Below are positions 61,500-64,000 of a DNA stretch of 64,000 nucleotides, in pieces. The notes beneath the pieces were generated by a model. The model worked only from the letters and a program-made list of their open reading frames with translations. It had not been told where the DNA came from and did not search any database. The first letter of the stretch is position 1, and each line of letters begins with the position of its first letter. The stretch is taken from assembly GCA_943370175.1 (NCBI GenBank), contig CALRPU020000008.1, positions 85,390-149,389 on the forward strand, read 5' to 3'. Both the position numbers and the translations under genes were made by a program. Source of the DNA: Ideonella_A intermedia_A (lineage in GTDB: Bacteria > Pseudomonadota > Gammaproteobacteria > Burkholderiales > Burkholderiaceae_C).

Positions 61500-61862
61500 A
61501 TGGCACAGAATTTTGGTTCCAAGCGCGTCGTCGTCGGTGCGCACTATGGCCTGCGCGACTGGCTGTCGCAACGCGTCACCGCCTCGCTGATGGCGCTGTT
61601 CACCCTGGTGGTGATCGTGCAGGTGCTGCTGCCCGGGCCGATGGGCTACGACAAGTGGGCGGGCATCTTTGCCGCCCAATGGATGAAGGTGCTGACCTTT
61701 GTGGTGATCGTGTCGCTGCTGTATCACGTGTGGGTCGGCATGCGCGACGTGTGGATGGATTATGTGAAGCCGGTGGGGGTGCGCCTGGGTCTGCAGGTGT
61801 TCACCATCGCCTGGTTGGTGGGCTGTGCGGGTTGGTCGATCCAAGTGCTGTGGAGGCTGTAA
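61500..61862 (+). CDS. sdhD: Succinate dehydrogenase membrane anchor subunit
   Basis: A 120-residue protein with three hydrophobic segments that forms the haem b and quinone site with SdhC. VVVGAHYGLRDWLSQRVTAS, LTFVVIVSLLYHVWVGMRDV (haem-ligand His) and DYVKPVGVRLGLQVFTIAWL are typical. The TAA stop shares one base with the sdhA ATG (TAATG), so translation is coupled. Confidence 0.95.
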   Translation: MAQNFGSKRVVVGAHYGLRDWLSQRVTASLMALFTLVVIVQVLLPGPMGYDKWAGIFAAQWMKVLTFVVIVSLLYHVWVGMRDVWMDYVKPVGVRLGLQVFTIAWLVGCAGWSIQVLWRL

Positions 61863-63658
61863 TGCAAGTGGGTTCTTCGTTGACAAAGCGCAAGTTCGAT
61901 GTCGTGATCGTCGGGGCCGGTGGCTCGGGCATGCGCGCATCGCTGCAACTATCCCGCGCGGGCCTGAACGTGGCCGTGCTGTCCAAGGTCTTTCCGACCC
62001 GCTCGCACACGGTGGCGGCGCAGGGTGGCATTGGTGCCTCGCTGGGCAACATGAGCGAGGACAACTGGCACTACCACTTCTACGACACCGTCAAGGGCAG
62101 CGACTGGCTGGGCGACCAGGACGCCATTGAGTTCATGTGCCGCGAGGCGCCGAAGGTCGTGTACGAACTCGAACACTTCGGCATGCCCTTCGACCGCAAC
62201 CCGGATGGCACCATCTACCAGCGCCCCTTCGGCGGCCACACCGCGAACTACGGCGAGAAGCCGGTGCAGCGCGCCTGCGCCGCGGCCGACCGCACCGGCC
62301 ACGCCATGCTGCACACGTTGTACCAGCAGAACGTCAAGTCGCGCACCAACTTCTTCGTCGAGTGGATGGCGCTGGACCTGATCCGTGATGCCGAGGGCGA
62401 CGTGGTGGGCGTGACCGCGCTGGAAATGGAAACCGGCGAGATCCACATCCTGGAAGCCAAAACCGTGCTGCTGGCCACGGGCGGCGCCGGGCGCATCTTC
62501 GCGGCCAGCACCAACGCCTTCATCAACACCGGCGATGGCCTGGGCATGGCGGCGCGCGCCGGCATTCCGCTGGAAGACATGGAGTTCTGGCAGTTCCACC
62601 CCACCGGCGTGCACAACGCCGGCGTGCTGCTGACCGAAGGCTGCCGCGGCGAAGGCGCCATCCTGCGCAACAGCAACGGCGAGCGTTTCATGGAACGTTA
62701 CGCCCCGACGCTGAAGGACCTGGCCCCGCGCGACTTCGTCAGCCGCTGCATGGACCAGGAAATCAAGGAAGGGCGCGGCTGCGGTCCCAACAAGGACTAC
62801 ATCCAGCTCGACATGACCCACCTGGGTGCCGAAACCATCATGAAGCGCCTGCCCAGCGTGTTCGAGATCGGCCACAACTTCGCCAACGTCGACATCACCA
62901 AGGAACCGATCCCGGTGGTGCCGACCATCCACTACCAGATGGGCGGCATTCCGACCAACGTGCATGGCCAGGTGGTCGTGCCGAAGGGCGGCACGCCCAA
63001 CGCGGTGGTGAACGGCCTGTACGCGGTGGGCGAATGTTCCTGCGTCAGCGTGCACGGCGCCAACCGCCTGGGCACCAATTCGCTGCTGGACCTGCTGGTG
63101 TTCGGCCGCGCGGCCGGCAACCACATCGTCGACACCGCCTTGAAGACCAAGGCCCACAAGCCGCTGCCGAAGGACGCCGCCGACGCCACCCTGGCCCGCC
63201 TGTCGAAGTACGAAAGCACGACGAAGGGTGAGTACGCGCAGGACGTGGCGAACGACATCCGCAAGACGATGCAGCAGCACGCTGGCGTGTTCCGCACCCA
63301 GGCGTCGATGAACGAAGGCGTGGTCAAGATCAAGGAACTGGCCGAGCGCGTGAAGCACATTCACCTGGCCGACAAGTCCAAGGTCTTCAACACCGCCCGC
63401 ATTGAAGCGCTGGAGGTGGACAACCTGATCGAGTCCGCGCTGGCCACGATGATCTCCGCTGCGGCCCGCACCGAAAGCCGCGGTGCCCACACGGTCGACG
63501 ACTACGCCGACACGCCGGAGCACCCGAACGGCCGCAACGACGAGCAATGGCTCAAGCACACCCTGTGGTACAGCGAAGGCAACCGCCTGGACTACAAGCC
63601 GGTGAACCTGAAGCCGCTGACCGCCGAATCGATTCCTCCGAAGGTTCGCACCTTCTAA
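61862..63658 (+). CDS. sdhA: Succinate dehydrogenase flavoprotein subunit
   Basis: A 598-residue FAD protein that oxidises succinate to fumarate in complex II. GAGGSGMRASLQLSRAGLNV binds FAD; SKVFPTRSHTVAAQGGIGAS carries the FAD-linked His; QFHPTGVHNAGVLLTEGCRG and VPTIHYQMGGIPTNVHGQV are active-site segments, ending ECSCVSVHGANRLGTNSLLD. Full length; ATG overlaps the sdhD stop. Confidence 0.98.
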   Translation: MQVGSSLTKRKFDVVIVGAGGSGMRASLQLSRAGLNVAVLSKVFPTRSHTVAAQGGIGASLGNMSEDNWHYHFYDTVKGSDWLGDQDAIEFMCREAPKVVYELEHFGMPFDRNPDGTIYQRPFGGHTANYGEKPVQRACAAADRTGHAMLHTLYQQNVKSRTNFFVEWMALDLIRDAEGDVVGVTALEMETGEIHILEAKTVLLATGGAGRIFAASTNAFINTGDGLGMAARAGIPLEDMEFWQFHPTGVHNAGVLLTEGCRGEGAILRNSNGERFMERYAPTLKDLAPRDFVSRCMDQEIKEGRGCGPNKDYIQLDMTHLGAETIMKRLPSVFEIGHNFANVDITKEPIPVVPTIHYQMGGIPTNVHGQVVVPKGGTPNAVVNGLYAVGECSCVSVHGANRLGTNSLLDLLVFGRAAGNHIVDTALKTKAHKPLPKDAADATLARLSKYESTTKGEYAQDVANDIRKTMQQHAGVFRTQASMNEGVVKIKELAERVKHIHLADKSKVFNTARIEALEVDNLIESALATMISAAARTESRGAHTVDDYADTPEHPNGRNDEQWLKHTLWYSEGNRLDYKPVNLKPLTAESIPPKVRTF

Positions 63659-63678
63659 TCCACGCCACAGGAGCAGTC

Positions 63679-64000
63679 ATGACCAAGCGCGTGTTCAACA
63701 TCTACCGCTACGACCCCGACACCGACGCCAAGCCGCGCATGCAGACCCTCGAGGTGGAACTCGACGGCAGCGAGCGCATGCTGCTGGACGCGCTGAACAA
63801 GCTGAAGGCCGTCGACCCCACCCTGAGCTTCCGCCGTTCCTGCCGTGAAGGCGTGTGTGGTTCGGACGCGATGAACATCAACGGCAAGAACGGCCTGGCC
63901 TGCCTGACCAACATGCGCACGCTTCCCGGCGTGATCACGCTGAAGCCACTGCCCGGCCTGCCGGTCATCCGCGACCTGATCGTGGACATGACCCAGTTCT
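63679..64000 (+). CDS. sdhB: Succinate dehydrogenase iron-sulphur subunit, partial (3' end outside window)
   Basis: The first 107 residues are present. FNIYRYDPDTDAKPRMQTLE opens the ferredoxin domain; the [2Fe-2S] ligands are in SCREGVCGSDAMNINGKNGL followed by ACLTNM, with Asp replacing the third Cys as is usual in Proteobacteria. AGGAG lies six bases before the ATG. The [3Fe-4S] and [4Fe-4S] part lies beyond the window. Confidence 0.97.
   Translation, partial: MTKRVFNIYRYDPDTDAKPRMQTLEVELDGSERMLLDALNKLKAVDPTLSFRRSCREGVCGSDAMNINGKNGLACLTNMRTLPGVITLKPLPGLPVIRDLIVDMTQF

Overview
The window looks like a chromosomal segment of a high-GC betaproteobacterium, most likely Burkholderiales (Comamonadaceae / Sphaerotilaceae-like). 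The basis is the strongly GC-rich codon use throughout, a DUF3579 protein, the perM-hda-HAD-pcnB-folK block, and the acnB / citE-like / mdh / GntR / sdhCDAB cluster. I assign the group from gene content and order; no rRNA or other marker is present. The region is almost entirely coding. I see no rRNA, tRNA, CRISPR array, insertion sequence or prophage.

Layout. 1-7 kb: a truncated SUV3-like RNA helicase, the kynBUA tryptophan-to-anthranilate genes, and a tightly overlapping four-gene operon (PuuE-like deacetylase, FCD-type GntR regulator, flavin reductase, YkgJ protein), all on the minus strand. 7-12 kb: a divergent branched-chain/amide ABC importer with a consensus sigma-54 promoter, whose last gene fuses the LivM permease to both the LivG and LivF ATPases. 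12-24 kb: housekeeping genes argF, argD, DUF3579, rpsT, murJ, sirB1-like, perM-like, hda, a HAD phosphatase, pcnB, folK and a DUF486 gene. 23-30 kb: an HtrA protease next to a two-component system, then the Entner-Doudoroff genes edd and eda behind a promoter containing a HexR-like operator, then a secreted phosphatase-like protein. 30-36 kb: a thioesterase divergent from marR-MFS, an SDR, an Aer-like chemoreceptor with an FNR/Anr box upstream, a BamE-like lipoprotein and an ArsC-like reductase. 36-50 kb: acnA, a 942-residue secreted protein with a gluzincin-type zinc site, sbcB, an FGE-domain protein, an orphan papain-like protein, a START-domain protein, a CpdB-type phosphoesterase and several small genes. 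50-64 kb: a TonB-like protein, a GNAT acetyltransferase, a second chemoreceptor, acnB, a vapBC toxin-antitoxin pair, a secreted hypothetical, a CitE-like lyase, mdh, a GntR/UTRA regulator and sdhCDAB (sdhB runs off the end).

How it fits together. Central carbon metabolism dominates: edd/eda feed pyruvate, and acnA, acnB, mdh and sdhCDAB cover much of the TCA cycle, with a dedicated GntR regulator divergent from mdh. The 1-12 kb block reads as a nitrogen-scavenging module: a sigma-54 (nitrogen-type) importer facing a deacetylase/GntR operon and kynurenine genes. The least explained items are the LivM-LivG-LivF fusion with a degenerate first ATPase signature, the secreted zinc-site protein at 39.2-42.0 kb, and the papain-like protein at 45 kb. 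Several starts were set by ribosome-binding sites, gene overlaps or promoter position instead of by the longest frame.
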